Assembly (NCBI GenBank): GCA_017434885.1
Contig: JAFSGE010000056.1
Location: 186,001 to 250,000, forward strand
Origin: Lachnospiraceae bacterium
GTDB lineage: Bacteria; Bacillota; Clostridia; Lachnospirales; Lachnospiraceae
Reading direction: 5' to 3'
DNA length: 64,000 nucleotides
Both the position numbers and the translations under genes were made by a program. Below the pieces are notes generated by a model, which saw only the letters and a program-made list of their open reading frames with translations, ran no database searches and was not told where the DNA came from. Of this stretch, positions 41,208 to 51,086 are shown piece after piece (the stretch's first letter is position 1; the number at the start of each line of letters is the position of its first letter).

Positions 41208-42242
41208 ATGAAATCAAATACAAAAGCACTGATTTTTGGAGGCGTTGTATTAGCAGTAATGGTTGTATCTTTAATACTTTCAAATCTCAAGGCAGCCATT
41301 CCCTCCAACGATATTTCTACAGTGGGAAACACCGGCGGGAACATAAATAACGCCGGACTTTTTTGCGAACTTGACGGCAGAGTATACTTTGCCAATTCCT
41401 ATGACAATCATTGTATGTATTCCATGAATGTGGATGAAACTGATTTACAGAAGGTAACTACAAGCGGCGTTTCTTCCATTAACGGTGCCGGCGATTATCT
41501 CTATTACTTTATGGACAGCGGTTCAGGCGGCAAAGGAATGGGATATGTTGTCCGTACACTGGGCGTATACCGCTCAAAACTTGACGGAAGCGATTCTGTC
41601 TGTCTTGTCCGAGACGGCTGTATTGCCATGCAGCTTGCCGGTGACTATCTCTATTACCAGCGATACAATAATCAGGATTTTACTACCTTACATAAAATCA
41701 AAACCGATAAATCGGAAGATACCTTGATTTATGACGGCATTATCAATCCCGCATCCTGTAACAACGGCATCATATATTATAACGGCACAGAGCAGGACCA
41801 TTATCTGTATGCCTTAGATACCCGCACTGATACCGTCAGCACTGTCTATGAAGGTGATCTTTGGTATCCGGTTTATTATCAGGATTATATCTATTATATG
41901 GATGTTTCTTCGAATTATAGGTTATGCCGTTATTCTCTTTCCGCAGGCACTGTGGAAGTTTTGACCAATGACAGAGTAGATGCTTTTAATGTTGGTGGCT
42001 CTTATATTTATTACCAGAAAAACGACAAAGATTCCCCTGCCCTGATGCGCATGCGCTTAGACGGCAGTGAACTTGAAGTTGTTTCGGAAGGTATTTACAG
42101 CAACATTAACATGACTTCACGCTACGTGTATTTCAATGATTTTTTTGATGAAATCAATACTTACCGCACTCCTTTGGACGGGCCTGTAAGCGTAAGTACT
42201 TTTAACGCTGCAAAAGAAGCCGCGTTTGAACAACAAAAATAA
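41208..42242 (+). CDS. DUF5050 beta-propeller protein, membrane anchored
   Basis: A 344-residue protein. After one N-terminal transmembrane anchor (KALIFGGVVLAVMVVSLILS) the exported part consists of repeated strands with the pattern DYLYY, DGSD and YYMN (for example GDYLYYFMDSG, GDYLYYQRYN, GIIYYNG, DYIYYMD, SYIYYQK), as in DUF5050 propellers that resemble TolB/YWTD-type folds. Ligand unknown. GGGGAG precedes the ATG at 41208. It is monocistronic with its own terminator. Confidence 0.85.
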   Translation: MKSNTKALIFGGVVLAVMVVSLILSNLKAAIPSNDISTVGNTGGNINNAGLFCELDGRVYFANSYDNHCMYSMNVDETDLQKVTTSGVSSINGAGDYLYYFMDSGSGGKGMGYVVRTLGVYRSKLDGSDSVCLVRDGCIAMQLAGDYLYYQRYNNQDFTTLHKIKTDKSEDTLIYDGIINPASCNNGIIYYNGTEQDHYLYALDTRTDTVSTVYEGDLWYPVYYQDYIYYMDVSSNYRLCRYSLSAGTVEVLTNDRVDAFNVGGSYIYYQKNDKDSPALMRMRLDGSELEVVSEGIYSNINMTSRYVYFNDFFDEINTYRTPLDGPVSVSTFNAAKEAAFEQQK

Positions 42243-42277
42243 ATATCCTTTTTATGAATTTATAAAATCTATGTACA

Positions 42278-42316
42278 AAAAGCGTTTGCAACCTCTTATT
42301 AGTTACAAACGCTTTT
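42278..42316. terminator. Bidirectional terminator
   Basis: AAAAGCGTTTG and CAAACGCTTTT with an inner imperfect GTAAC pairing, between the convergent DUF5050 and PD-(D/E)XK-like genes. Confidence 0.85.
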
Positions 42317-42333
42317 ACTGTTTCCTTTACTGC

Positions 42334-43500
42334 TTAATCATTTTTCGTCCAATATGCATCTACCTTCACTTTTGCATCTTCTTCTGACAAAGAGAATATC
42401 TTTTGTATTTTTAGATAGCATTTTTCTTTTGTGAAACCGTCAGCACATTCTGCTTCAACAAAATTTTTGATACTGTTTTCCCGTTCGGCTTTGTTTGCTT
42501 CTATTTCAGCTTTGTTTGCTTCTATTTCAGCTTCCTGCTCCCGCATTTCGGCCTCACGTTTTTCCCGTTCGGCTTCCCACTCTTTCTTCTCGTTTTGCAA
42601 ATCTGCCACAATTTCACGTTGAAATTTCAAAAACGAAGGCACATATTCATCCATTCTCATTAAAACATTCACATCCCCTCGAAATAGATATTTACCTGCA
42701 CGAAACATATAATCCAATATATCATTTCTCTGATATTCGGTTATCGTTTCATCGTTAACAGCCTCTTCTAATATTAGAGTAGCCTCTTTCATAAAATCTG
42801 TCAACATTTTAATTTCTGCTTCCGAATATATAGTGCCCTTTGCTTTCTTAAAACGCACCAACGCAAGCGGTATGATTACATACAATTCCCTGTCACGGAT
42901 TATTGAAAGTGAATAGTTCTGCACTTTCATAACCGGTACTGTATATTCTCCATAGGTTCCGTTGGGGAAGCAAACCCGTATACGCTCAACATCAGGCGTC
43001 TTATTCGTATGCGTTAAATATAAGATTGCAGATTTGGGAAAAGTAACAACGAATTCTCCATTAATCCTTGTGATAGCATGCTGTATTTCTATCTGAGTAT
43101 CATATTCAAACATTCGGATAACCATTTCCGAATCCGGTTTCATCTGACATTCTATGTGATACAAATCACAATTGCCGATTCGAAATACTAAATCGGCGCG
43201 GATGGAATGAAACAGCTTTTCTCCGGTCTTTTCGGTTTTTTCAATCGTGTATTCCCTGGATAAAAAGGTAATTCTTGTCTTTTTTTGATACTCTTCATTA
43301 AATAATTCTCTGACAAGCGGAAAAATCATCTCAGGATGCACCGTCAAAAGACGCTTTGTAATACTATCCCATATCTGATATTGAAATATCTGTTCCTCCG
43401 TCATTTCATCCAAAATTTCTGTAGGTAATTCTTCATGATAAATTACCCGAGCCTCTTCCTGTTCATTACTTTTTCTTTTGCTTTTTGCTTCTGCCCTCAT
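42334..43500 (-). CDS. PD-(D/E)XK nuclease-like (Rpn/transposase-related) protein
   Basis: A 388-residue protein. The middle has a nuclease-like core, IRADLVFRIGNCDLYHIECQMKPDSEM in parts, where Asp and ECQ fit the D...ExQ/K active site of Rpn-type proteins, which promote recombination and in some cases take part in phage defence. The C-terminus holds a long charged coiled coil made of EAEIEANKAEIEANKAE-like repeats (about residues 320-360), whose repeat number often varies between strains. GGGAGG precedes the ATG at 43500. No transposon ends were seen. Confidence 0.75.
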   Translation of the reverse strand: MRAEAKSKRKSNEQEEARVIYHEELPTEILDEMTEEQIFQYQIWDSITKRLLTVHPEMIFPLVRELFNEEYQKKTRITFLSREYTIEKTEKTGEKLFHSIRADLVFRIGNCDLYHIECQMKPDSEMVIRMFEYDTQIEIQHAITRINGEFVVTFPKSAILYLTHTNKTPDVERIRVCFPNGTYGEYTVPVMKVQNYSLSIIRDRELYVIIPLALVRFKKAKGTIYSEAEIKMLTDFMKEATLILEEAVNDETITEYQRNDILDYMFRAGKYLFRGDVNVLMRMDEYVPSFLKFQREIVADLQNEKKEWEAEREKREAEMREQEAEIEANKAEIEANKAERENSIKNFVEAECADGFTKEKCYLKIQKIFSLSEEDAKVKVDAYWTKND

Positions 43501-43734
43501 CCTTTTATACCTCCCTTTGAAATTTTGCAAAAACAAAAATAATAGTAACATCCCTTTTTGTCTCTGCATTTGTTCTGTTACAATAGTTGCTTGAAAAAAA
43601 TGGTGACATACCATGATTTGCCATTCTGAACCCAGATGGTAATGAAATATATGTCCGATTAATCGATATTTCTTATAAGAATATTTAAATAATAACAGAA
43701 ACTGATTTCAAAAGCAAGATACAATTTTATTTTT

Positions 43735-43953
43735 TTACATCTGTTTTCTCACAATCAGATATTCATCCCCCGGCTGATAATAAGGGCAATCTCTAAACTC
43801 ATCGGCAAGAAATTTTGCCATCTCATCTTCATCTAAATCCATATCACAGGTATAGCATTCATAATCGTCATCATACACATAATTATTACACTGCTCGCAT
43901 GTTCCCACCGGCTGTTTTTTCTTTTTTTTACTGTTTCCTGCACTATATGCCAT
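43735..43953 (-). CDS. DUF6472 family protein
   Basis: A 72-residue protein with a basic start, a CEQCNNYVYDDDYECYTCDM zinc-knuckle-like part with four Cys, and the conserved end FRDCPYYQPGDEYLIVRKQM. Common and short in Lachnospiraceae, function unknown. GGGAG precedes the ATG; it follows the folB-folK gene by 11 nt, so it belongs to the folate transcript. Confidence 0.8.
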   Translation of the reverse strand: MAYSAGNSKKKKKQPVGTCEQCNNYVYDDDYECYTCDMDLDEDEMAKFLADEFRDCPYYQPGDEYLIVRKQM

Positions 43954-43964
43954 TCTGTTTCTCC

Positions 43965-44807
43965 CTATACTCCTAAATCAAAATTCTCATTCTTTTCTGT
44001 TAATTCCTTTAACATCTGCATTACTGCTTTCCCTGTAAGCGGATGCCGGTAATAAGGGCACAACTCTGCTAACGGCTTTAACACGAATTCCCTGTTTTGC
44101 ATGTCGGGATGCGGAATCATCAAACGGGGAACATCCGATACGACATCCTCATAAAAAAGAATATCCAAATCAAGCGTCCTCGGTCCCCAGTGAACAAGAC
44201 GCTCTCTTCCCGCTTCCGCCTCCGTCTGCTGTAAAAACTCCAAAAGTTCCATAGGCGTATAAAGAGTTTCCAGTTCTATGGCACCGTTCAAAAAATCATC
44301 CTGCTCCACGCCGCCGTAAGGTTTTGTTACCAAAAGCTCTGACATGCACACCTTTCTGATTTTAGGATTCTGCACCAGCTTTTCCACAGCTTCCTTAATA
44401 TATGCTGCTTTCTCTCCCATATTGGAACCGACGGCAAGATATGCTTTTTTCCATCCGCGACAAATTTTCACAGACACACTTTCAAAAGGAAGCCCCACAG
44501 GCGCATCAGGTTTCCTGATTTCCAAAGAAAGGGCCTGTATCAACGGAAATGCAAGTAAAATCTGCTCTGCCGTAAATTCTGCCACCGCCTCAATTAACTG
44601 AAATGTATTTTCACGAAGACATGTATGAATCTTATGGCATACTTCACCGTAATTTGTCGAAAGGGAAAGTTCATCCCTGCTGCCGGCTTCTTTTACGTCT
44701 GTATACATTATCACATTTACAAAGAAAGTCTGTCCTTTTCTGTTTTCTTCCTCATATACACCGTGCCCGGCATACACTTCCAAATTTTCTATTCTGATTT
44801 CATCCAT
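43965..44807 (-). CDS. folKB: Bifunctional dihydroneopterin aldolase / HPPK
   Basis: A 280-residue fusion. Residues 1-115 form FolB (DEIRIENLEVYAGHGVYEEE, TNYGEVC, LIEAVAE), which makes 6-hydroxymethyl-dihydropterin; residues 120-280 form FolK (AYLAVGSNMGEKAAYI, GPRTLDLDILFYED, IPHPDMQNREFVLKPL), which pyrophosphorylates it. The fusion is common in Clostridia. Its start overlaps the folP stop by 8 nt. Confidence 0.95.
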   Translation of the reverse strand: MDEIRIENLEVYAGHGVYEEENRKGQTFFVNVIMYTDVKEAGSRDELSLSTNYGEVCHKIHTCLRENTFQLIEAVAEFTAEQILLAFPLIQALSLEIRKPDAPVGLPFESVSVKICRGWKKAYLAVGSNMGEKAAYIKEAVEKLVQNPKIRKVCMSELLVTKPYGGVEQDDFLNGAIELETLYTPMELLEFLQQTEAEAGRERLVHWGPRTLDLDILFYEDVVSDVPRLMIPHPDMQNREFVLKPLAELCPYYRHPLTGKAVMQMLKELTEKNENFDLGV

Positions 44808-45615
44808 ATGTTTTACCTAAAATTGCTTCTGTCATCTTTATGGCACGCACATTTTCTTTAATGTCATGCACCCGCACAAAAGAGCATCCCTTCATCACAG
44901 CCATAACGGTCGTCACCAAAGTTCCTTCAACTCTCTGCTCTGTCGGCAAATCCAAAGTAAGACCGATGACCGACTTTCTGCTTGCTCCCAAAAGAAGAGG
45001 ATACCCAAATATCTTCAACTCTTCCATCCTGTTTATGATTTCCAGATTGTTATCATAATTTTTTGCAAACCCTACACCGGGATCCAAAATAATCTTATCA
45101 TCCGCAATTCCTGCTCTTTTTGCCAGGTGAATCATCTCTGCCACATCTGCCGCCACATCTTCCATAAAACTCTGGTAGTCTCCGTTCTTTCGGTTATGCA
45201 TCAAGCAGCAGGGAAGATTTGCCTGTGCGATGACATTTGCCATTTCCCTGTCATACTTCAGTCCCCAGATATCATTAATCAAATCAACACCGGCCGTAAT
45301 TCCTGCACGCGCCACGCTGCTTTTGTAAGTATCCAAAGATATCGGCACGTCAAATCGGGATTTCACAGCTTCCACCAACGGCAAAACACGACCGATTTCC
45401 TCTTCATCAGGTACCGCCGTAAACCCCGGTCTTGTAGATTCTCCTCCGATATCCAAAATATCCATCCCCTCGGAAATCATTTCCTCAACGCGAAAAAGTG
45501 CCCGGTCCGTTTTCTGAAACTTTCCGCCGTCAGAAAAAGAGTCAGGCGTCACATTTAAAATCCCCATTACATAAGTATGATTTTTTACATCAAATTCACG
45601 ATTTCCTATTCGCAC
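44800..45615 (-). CDS. folP: Dihydropteroate synthase
   Basis: A 271-residue enzyme joining pABA to the pterin pyrophosphate. Motifs VMGILNVTPDSFSDGG, DIGGESTRPG, DTYKSSVA, NDIWGLKYD, ILDPGVGFAKN and LLGASRKSVIG, the last being the loop linked to sulfonamide binding, are all intact. Lies in the folate operon between the HD protein and folKB. Confidence 0.96.
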   Translation of the reverse strand: MRIGNREFDVKNHTYVMGILNVTPDSFSDGGKFQKTDRALFRVEEMISEGMDILDIGGESTRPGFTAVPDEEEIGRVLPLVEAVKSRFDVPISLDTYKSSVARAGITAGVDLINDIWGLKYDREMANVIAQANLPCCLMHNRKNGDYQSFMEDVAADVAEMIHLAKRAGIADDKIILDPGVGFAKNYDNNLEIINRMEELKIFGYPLLLGASRKSVIGLTLDLPTEQRVEGTLVTTVMAVMKGCSFVRVHDIKENVRAIKMTEAILGKTYG

Positions 45616-45636
45616 TTAATTCCTCCCGTTTAAACG

Positions 45637-46119
45637 CTACCACACAATATACTTGTTTTTCTTTTCACCTTTCCAGTTACAGTCTTTCTCTGCCTTACAG
45701 GAAAAACAGGGGCGACTCAGTTTATCTGCACGGTACAAAAGCCCGTCCAAATCTTTTTGCTCCTTCACTTCACTGTCTCTATGTCTGCTGATTGCCTTTA
45801 CAATCAGCGCAATCTCTTTCTTGTCGAATCCGCATTTTTGCAAAATATCCGGTGCTAATACCGCACTTGCCTTCTCATGAGGGGTTCCGTCCTCGTACTG
45901 CTGCCATCTGCCGATATCATGCAGCAATGCCGCCGCATAAATCAGCTCCGTTTCCACTCCATACTGTTCTTCTTTATTTATTATCATTGCAATTCTCGCA
46001 ACATCAAGAAAATGTCCCATGTCATGATGACAAAATTTCCTATTTGCCTCTGCCTGTTCATTTTTTCCTAAATATTCCTTAAATGCATCTGCTTCCAGTA
46101 TCTGATTTACCCGTTGCAT
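45637..46119 (-). CDS. HD-domain phosphohydrolase in the folate operon
   Basis: A 160-residue HD protein with metal ligands HHDMGHFLDVAR, LLHDIGRW and a late Asp-containing helix (AISRHRDSEVKEQKDLDGLLYRADKLSRP in outline). The C-terminus adds four Cys/Trp-rich residues (CFSCKAEKDCNWKGE). It lies 21 nt before folP and right after folE, so it may be the phosphatase that removes phosphate from dihydroneopterin triphosphate or monophosphate; that is inference from position. The start at 46119 is the first ATG; GTG codons just upstream are possible. Confidence 0.8.
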   Translation of the reverse strand: MQRVNQILEADAFKEYLGKNEQAEANRKFCHHDMGHFLDVARIAMIINKEEQYGVETELIYAAALLHDIGRWQQYEDGTPHEKASAVLAPDILQKCGFDKKEIALIVKAISRHRDSEVKEQKDLDGLLYRADKLSRPCFSCKAEKDCNWKGEKKNKYIVW

Positions 46120-46142
46120 ATCCCACACCACCGTATCCGGTT

Positions 46143-46694
46143 CTAACGAACCATTTGTAAAAATGTGCTTCGCAATTCTTCCTGTGTTTCAAATACGCCT
46201 CTCGTGACCATGGTAACGGTTTTGCTGCCGGGTTTCTTCACTCCGCGCATAGTCATGCACATATGCTCCGCCTCTAACATTATCATAACCCCCTTTGGAT
46301 TCAAATGTTCCATAATGGCATCTGCTATCTGCGCGGTCATCTGCTCCTGAATCTGGGGACGTCTGGCATAAACCTCTACTGTTCTGGCAAGTTTGCTGAG
46401 TCCCACCACTTTACCATCAGGAATATAGGCAATATGAGCCTTCCCGTAAAAAGGCATCAAATGATGCTCACAGGTAGAATAAAACACAATATCCTTTTCC
46501 ATTACCATTTCATTGCTTTGTGTGGTAAAGGTTCTTGTCAGATGTACTTTTGCATCCTCATCCATGCCACCATAAATTTCTTCGTACATCCTTGCAACAC
46601 GGTCAGGTGTATCAATCAGTCCCTCTCTGTTTACATCTTCACCGATTCCTTCCAGTAAAAGCAACACAGCTTCCTTTATTTTTTCTTTATTTAC
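46143..46694 (-). CDS. folE: GTP cyclohydrolase I
   Basis: A 183-residue enzyme opening folate synthesis from [23 protein letters not shown] contains the Zn-binding Cys and His; [21 protein letters not shown] and [11 protein letters not shown] supply the GTP and second Cys site. AGGAG 8 nt before ATG 46694. Overlaps the end of folC by 8 nt. Confidence 0.96.
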   Translation of the reverse strand, partial: VNKEKIKEAVLLLLEGIGEDVNREGLIDTPDRVARMYEEIYGGMDEDAKVHLTRTFTTQSNEMVMEKDIVFYSTCEHHLMPFYGKAHIAYIPDGKVVGLSKLARTVEVYARRPQIQEQMTAQIADAIMEHLNPKGVMIMLEAEHMCMTMRGVKKPGSKTVTMVTRGVFETQEELRSTFLQMVR

Positions 46695-48027
46695 CATGTG
46701 AATCACTCCTGATTTTATCTCTGTTTTCAACGGTTGTAATCAATTCCCCCAAGTAAGACAGGGAACCAAATGCGACAATAACGGTATCCTTATCAGCCAT
46801 AAGGAAACTAAGCTCCACTGCCTCCTGTACGCTGTCAAGGGCTGTTACATTCCCGCAGTACCTGCTCACTTCGCATGCAAGTTCATAGGAAGAAGTTCCT
46901 CTTGCCCCCTTTGTAGGCACCGTAAGTATCTGCTGCGCGTAAGAACAGGTCTGTCTGATAATCTCTTCCTGCTCCTTGTCTCTCAATATCCCCATTATAT
47001 ATATAATTCTCTTATTTGTAAAATAAAACTCTACGGATTGTGCCAGTCTTGCCGCTCCGTCCCTGTTATGGGCTCCGTCGGCAATAAAAACAGGTTTTTT
47101 ACAAAGAAGCTGAAATCTTCCCGGCCATACTGCTTTCTTAAGACCTGCATAAACAGCCTTTTCCGAAACCGGATAGCCGCATAAAGAAAGAGATTCAACT
47201 GCTTCTATTGCAAGTACCGCATTATGAATCTGGTATCGTCCGATTAATGAAATCTCTGCATCTTTGTATTTGCCATAAGAAAAACGCTGTTTTTCCAGTG
47301 TGCTTTTTATTTTGGTTGCCCTGCTGCCATCAGCAATCATAAGAGGTACATTATACTGCCTGCACTTTTCTTCTATCACTGTTTGCACCTCAGTTTCCTG
47401 CAAAGTACTGACCACACGGCATCCGTCCTTAATAATCCCCGCCTTCTGCATTGCAATCTCTGAAAGACTGTTTCCCAAAATTCCCATATGGTCCATACTG
47501 ACAGACGCAAGTACCGCAACCAGCGTATTCTGAATCAGATTGGTGGCATCCTGCTCTCCTCCAAGCCCGGTTTCCAGTACCACGATGTCGCACTCTTTTT
47601 CCACAAAATACAAAAAGCTAAGTGCCGTTTCCACCTCAAAAGGTGTGGGATGGGCTTTTCCTTCCCTGACAAGCGCTTCACAGGCATCTTTCACCTCTGT
47701 CATAAGACGGCACAAATCTTTTTTGGTAATCATACGACCGTTTACCTGTATTCTTTCCCGATACTCAAAAATAGTGGGAGAAATATACCTGCCCACACGA
47801 TACCCGGCTTCCTTTAATATCTCAGAAATAAAAGCAAGGGTAGAACCTTTTCCGTTGGTACCGGCTATATGAACAAATTTCAGTCTTTCCTGTGGATTTC
47901 CCAGTTTTTCACAGAGATTTATGATATTGGTAAGTCCCGGCACACTGCCGTAGCTTTGTAAATCATCCATATATTCCATAGCTTGTTCATAAGTCATCTG
48001 CTCTTTTTCCCCATTTGTCATCTCCAT
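46687..48027 (-). CDS. folC: Folylpolyglutamate / dihydrofolate synthase
   Basis: A 446-residue Mur-ligase-type enzyme. P-loop [14 protein letters not shown], the RIQVNG segment, [22 protein letters not shown] and [12 protein letters not shown] are all present. First gene of the leftward folate operon folC-folE-HD-folP-folKB-DUF6472. Start placed at 48027 with AAAGGAG 11 nt upstream; an upstream in-frame ATG at 48054 lacks one. Confidence 0.93.
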   Translation of the reverse strand: MEMTNGEKEQMTYEQAMEYMDDLQSYGSVPGLTNIINLCEKLGNPQERLKFVHIAGTNGKGSTLAFISEILKEAGYRVGRYISPTIFEYRERIQVNGRMITKKDLCRLMTEVKDACEALVREGKAHPTPFEVETALSFLYFVEKECDIVVLETGLGGEQDATNLIQNTLVAVLASVSMDHMGILGNSLSEIAMQKAGIIKDGCRVVSTLQETEVQTVIEEKCRQYNVPLMIADGSRATKIKSTLEKQRFSYGKYKDAEISLIGRYQIHNAVLAIEAVESLSLCGYPVSEKAVYAGLKKAVWPGRFQLLCKKPVFIADGAHNRDGAARLAQSVEFYFTNKRIIYIMGILRDKEQEEIIRQTCSYAQQILTVPTKGARGTSSYELACEVSRYCGNVTALDSVQEAVELSFLMADKDTVIVAFGSLSYLGELITTVENRDKIRSDSHGK

Positions 48028-48063
48028 AGGTATAATTTCTCCTTTGGCGTCCATACTGATATT

Positions 48064-48498
48064 ATGATGAAAACGATACTAAAAAACTTTGTTACCTGCG
48101 GCATTGCGGGGTGGTGTCTGGAAATCCTTTTTACTTCCCTTCACTCCCTGCAAAAAAGACAATTCACTTTAAAAGGTCAAACCTCTGTATGGATGTTTCC
48201 CATCTACGGATGTGCATCCTTTTTGCTGCCTTTGTTTAAAATATTAAAAAACGCTCCTTTTTATATCCGCGGAAGCATCTACGCCGTCTGCATTTTTATC
48301 GGTGAATACATCAGCGGCCGCATTTTGTCCCTAAAAGGTCTCTGTCCGTGGAATTACAGACGCAGTCGCTGGCATATCCGCGAAGTCATCCGACTTGACT
48401 ATTTTTTCAACTGGTTTGCCGCCGGACTATTCTTTGAGCGTCTGCTGGCTTCTCCCCGCCAGAATTTTGCGCATGGTGAACGCATAAGCAATCCATAA
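48064..48498 (+). CDS. CmpB-like small membrane protein (putative ABC-transporter type IV)
   Basis: A 144-residue protein with four hydrophobic segments, beginning ILKNFVTCGIAGWCLEILFTS and carrying TSVWMFPIYGCASFL and GEYISGRIL, then KGLCPWNYRRSRWHIREVIRLDYF, cut here into WNYRR and IRLDYF, the usual marks of the PF06541-type family whose role is unknown. The Cys-Trp-Glu pair in the first helix is typical. No good ribosome site is visible before ATG-ATG at 48064. Its 3' end overlaps the convergent MATE gene by 72 nt. Confidence 0.7.
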   Translation: MMKTILKNFVTCGIAGWCLEILFTSLHSLQKRQFTLKGQTSVWMFPIYGCASFLLPLFKILKNAPFYIRGSIYAVCIFIGEYISGRILSLKGLCPWNYRRSRWHIREVIRLDYFFNWFAAGLFFERLLASPRQNFAHGERISNP

Positions 48499-49782
48499 AT
48501 AGATTCCTGTCACTACCCATGCACTGGCATTTGCCAGGCATACACCGGCATAACTGGATAACTTTACAGCTGCAAAAGCTGCCACGCATCTGCAAACAAG
48601 CTCCACTACTCCCCCAAGCATGGGAAGCATGGCATAACCGCACCCTTGCAACGCGTTACGGTAAATAAAAATCATACCAAGCGGTGCAAGACATGCCCCG
48701 CAAATATAAATATAGGTTCTTGCATAGCCAAGAAGCTCCGGTGTTCCCTCACCTACAAACAAACGAATCATAAACGGTAATAATAAAATAATTACTCCAT
48801 ATACCACCACGGAATATCCTGCTGAAAGATAATTGGAAATCCGAACTCCCTTTCTGATTCTTCCGATATCATTTACTCCCATATTTTGGGCACTGTAGGT
48901 TGCCATCGTCATACCCAGTGCTCCGTAGAACTGTGTTACAATCGATTCCACCTTAATAGCTGCCGTATAAGCAGCTACCGCAACAGAACCAAACAAATTC
49001 AGAGCTGCCTGTACCAAAATAGTTCCCACTGCCGTAATGGAAAATTGCAAAGCCATAGGAACTCCTACGCCAAGCTGATTAGAGACACAATGGTGGTCTA
49101 ATACAAAATGTTCCCTGCCAACATGCATAATAGGCACTTTTTTTATCATGTATACAAGACAAATCACTCCGCCTACGCCCTGCGCAATCACGGTAGCAAT
49201 TGCAACTCCCGCAACACCCATGGGAATCACCACTACAAACAATAAATCCAGTACGATATTCACAACAGCTGAAACCACCAGACTGTACAGCGGCACCTTG
49301 CTGTTACCCACTGCGCGAAGGAAACTGGATGTCAGGTTATACAGAATATTCAGTGCCATTCCTTTACAGATAATCACAATATATTCTTTTGCCATATCAT
49401 AAATATCTGCCGGCGTATTCATCACCGTCAAAAGAAAATCCATCCCCAAAACACTGACAAATGTCATAATCACAGTAATAATGGCAGACAACACCCACGC
49501 ATTTCCCACACTTGTTTTCAATCCGTTTACATCACCGGCACCGAATCTCTGCGCTGTAAGCACCGTAAATCCTGTGGTAATGCCCTGCATAAATCCGATA
49601 ATCAAAAACATAATTGTTCCGGTGGCTCCTACTGCTGCAAGCGCCTCTACACCTACAAAACGTCCCACTATAATGGTATCCACCATGTTGTATAACTGTT
49701 GAAAAATATTTCCGATAATCAGGGGAATCATAAATTTCAGCAAAAGCCCCAAGGGGTTCCCCTTCGTCATATCAAGTTCCAT
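48427..49782 (-). CDS. MATE family efflux transporter
   Basis: A 451-residue protein with twelve hydrophobic segments in two halves. First half: PLIIGNIFQQLYNMVDTIIVGRFVG with the usual MATE signature (in parts), then GFTVLTAQRFGAGD; second half GVPMALQFSITAVGTI and SAQNMGVND. Exports cationic drugs or metabolites against Na+ or H+; substrate unknown. AGGAG precedes the ATG. The 3' end overlaps the CmpB-like gene. Confidence 0.93.
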   Translation of the reverse strand: MELDMTKGNPLGLLLKFMIPLIIGNIFQQLYNMVDTIIVGRFVGVEALAAVGATGTIMFLIIGFMQGITTGFTVLTAQRFGAGDVNGLKTSVGNAWVLSAIITVIMTFVSVLGMDFLLTVMNTPADIYDMAKEYIVIICKGMALNILYNLTSSFLRAVGNSKVPLYSLVVSAVVNIVLDLLFVVVIPMGVAGVAIATVIAQGVGGVICLVYMIKKVPIMHVGREHFVLDHHCVSNQLGVGVPMALQFSITAVGTILVQAALNLFGSVAVAAYTAAIKVESIVTQFYGALGMTMATYSAQNMGVNDIGRIRKGVRISNYLSAGYSVVVYGVIILLLPFMIRLFVGEGTPELLGYARTYIYICGACLAPLGMIFIYRNALQGCGYAMLPMLGGVVELVCRCVAAFAAVKLSSYAGVCLANASAWVVTGIYLWIAYAFTMRKILAGRSQQTLKE

Positions 49783-49870
49783 AACACTACTCCTATAGCT
49801 ATCTGTTTAAAGTTTTCCAAAACGTCTGAAAAGCGGTATGATGCTTCATACCGCCTTTAATCTGTTTCTG

Positions 49871-50257
49871 TTATATATCCAAACCGCCGTCCATATCATC
49901 AATTCCGTCAGCACCGATATTTAAGGTACTGATAGTTCTTCTCTTCAATCTGGCTTCTTCCGAAGTCTGCAGAATAAAATCCTTAATTGCTCTGGCATTT
50001 TTGATATGCTCAAGCATCAGCTTGGGATGAGTGGTATCACCGGTATAACATACTACCGTACCAAGTCCGAAAATCCGCTCCATAAGAGATGTCACAAGCT
50101 CTACATCCTGGATTTTGTACATGTAACAATCATTTTCAATTTTTTTCAAAATACCGCTGTCTATGGTAATTGTATTTTCCTTAATGGTATATTTGGTAAA
50201 GGTAAAAGGAAGACCTAAAAATAACCATCTTTTTCTTTCCACAAATTCTGTTGCCAT
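49871..50257 (-). CDS. Bacterial PH-domain protein
   Basis: A 128-residue soluble protein with the bPH2 pattern: [38 protein letters not shown] and [28 protein letters not shown]. Unlike many relatives it has no membrane helices of its own. A short acidic Gly/Asp tail ends it. GGAGG lies 6 nt before ATG 50257. Function unknown; lies alone. Confidence 0.8.
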   Translation of the reverse strand: MATEFVERKRWLFLGLPFTFTKYTIKENTITIDSGILKKIENDCYMYKIQDVELVTSLMERIFGLGTVVCYTGDTTHPKLMLEHIKNARAIKDFILQTSEEARLKRRTISTLNIGADGIDDMDGGLDI

Positions 50258-50385
50258 AAAAAACCTCCACATGTAATTCTTCTGTGTTTTCCCTACTTTC
50301 GTAGTATACTAAATTCCTACACATAATGCAAAGTATTCTTCTGCTTTTTTTGAAATATTTTACTTAATATTTTTAGTTTTGATAA

Positions 50386-50414
50386 TTGAAAGAACAGCCT
50401 GTCTGTGCTATGAT
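50386..50414 (+). promoter_or_regulatory. Sigma-A promoter of the nitroreductase-pyrBI region
   Basis: TTGAAA (50386-50391) and TATGAT (50409-50414) with a 17-bp spacer, 50 bp before the nitroreductase start. Confidence 0.7.
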
Positions 50415-50464
50415 AGTAAAAATACATTTCGCCTGTTTCTTTTCAGGCAGATAGGAGTGAGTAA

Positions 50465-51004
50465 ATGACAGCAAACGAATGTATCAAAGGTCGCAGAAGC
50501 ATCCGCAAATATAAGGACACATCTGTTGACCACACTCTTTTAAACGAAATCATTGAAACAGCCTCCTACGCTCCCAGTTGGAAGCATACACAGATTGCAC
50601 GTTATATTGCGGTAGAAGGCGAATTAAAAGACCGCATTGCCAGGGAATGTACAGAAATGTTCCCCGGAAACGGCGCTATCATCGAACAGGCCCCCATGCT
50701 GATTGCCCTTACCTATATTAAAGGACGCAGCGGTTATGAACGTGACGGTTCCTTTACCACTCCCAAGGGTGACTCCTGGCAGATGTTTGATGCCGGTATT
50801 GCTGCACAAAGCTTTTGCCTTGCAGCTTATGAAAAGGGACTCGGTACCGTTATCATGGGAATTTTTGATGAAGCAAAAGTTGCTTCTCTTTTGGAGATTC
50901 CTGAAAATCAGGAAATCACAGCTCTGATTCCTATCGGTTATCCCGATGAAGAGCCTGTTGCTCCCAGACGTAAACCTGTGGAAGATTTGTTAACGTACAA
51001 ATAA
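50465..51004 (+). CDS. Nitroreductase family protein
   Basis: A 179-residue FMN enzyme. N-terminal IKGRRSIRKYKDTSV is the FMN phosphate-binding signature, then ASYAPSWKHTQ, and GAIIEQAPMLIALTY, GLGTVIMGIFD near the middle, and IPIGYPDEEPVAPRRKP at the end. Such enzymes reduce nitro compounds, quinones or flavins; the native substrate cannot be told. TAGGAGTGA precedes the ATG. Two stem-loops separate it from pyrB. Confidence 0.92.
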   Translation: MTANECIKGRRSIRKYKDTSVDHTLLNEIIETASYAPSWKHTQIARYIAVEGELKDRIARECTEMFPGNGAIIEQAPMLIALTYIKGRSGYERDGSFTTPKGDSWQMFDAGIAAQSFCLAAYEKGLGTVIMGIFDEAKVASLLEIPENQEITALIPIGYPDEEPVAPRRKPVEDLLTYK

Positions 51005-51011
51005 AATACAT

Positions 51012-51086
51012 ACGAAACGGCAATGCACTCTGCAAACTGCCGTTTCGCAGAAATCGAAGAGGTTTGAGTCTCTTCGATTTTTTTGG
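51012..51086 (+). terminator. Double stem-loop before pyrB, terminator or attenuator
   Basis: Stem 1: CGAAACGGCA / TGCCGTTTCG (51013-51022, 51038-51047), perfect 10 bp. Stem 2: TCGAAGAG / CTCTTCGA (51054-51061, 51070-51077) followed by TTTTTTT. The second ends 27 nt before the pyrB start, too close for another promoter between them, so pyrB needs read-through and may be attenuated. Confidence 0.7.

Noticed and set aside
42440-42560. Internal repeat in the PD-(D/E)XK-like gene as a mobile or CRISPR-type repeat
   Set aside because: The repeats encode in-frame coiled-coil heptads (EAEIEANKA), so they are protein repeats.
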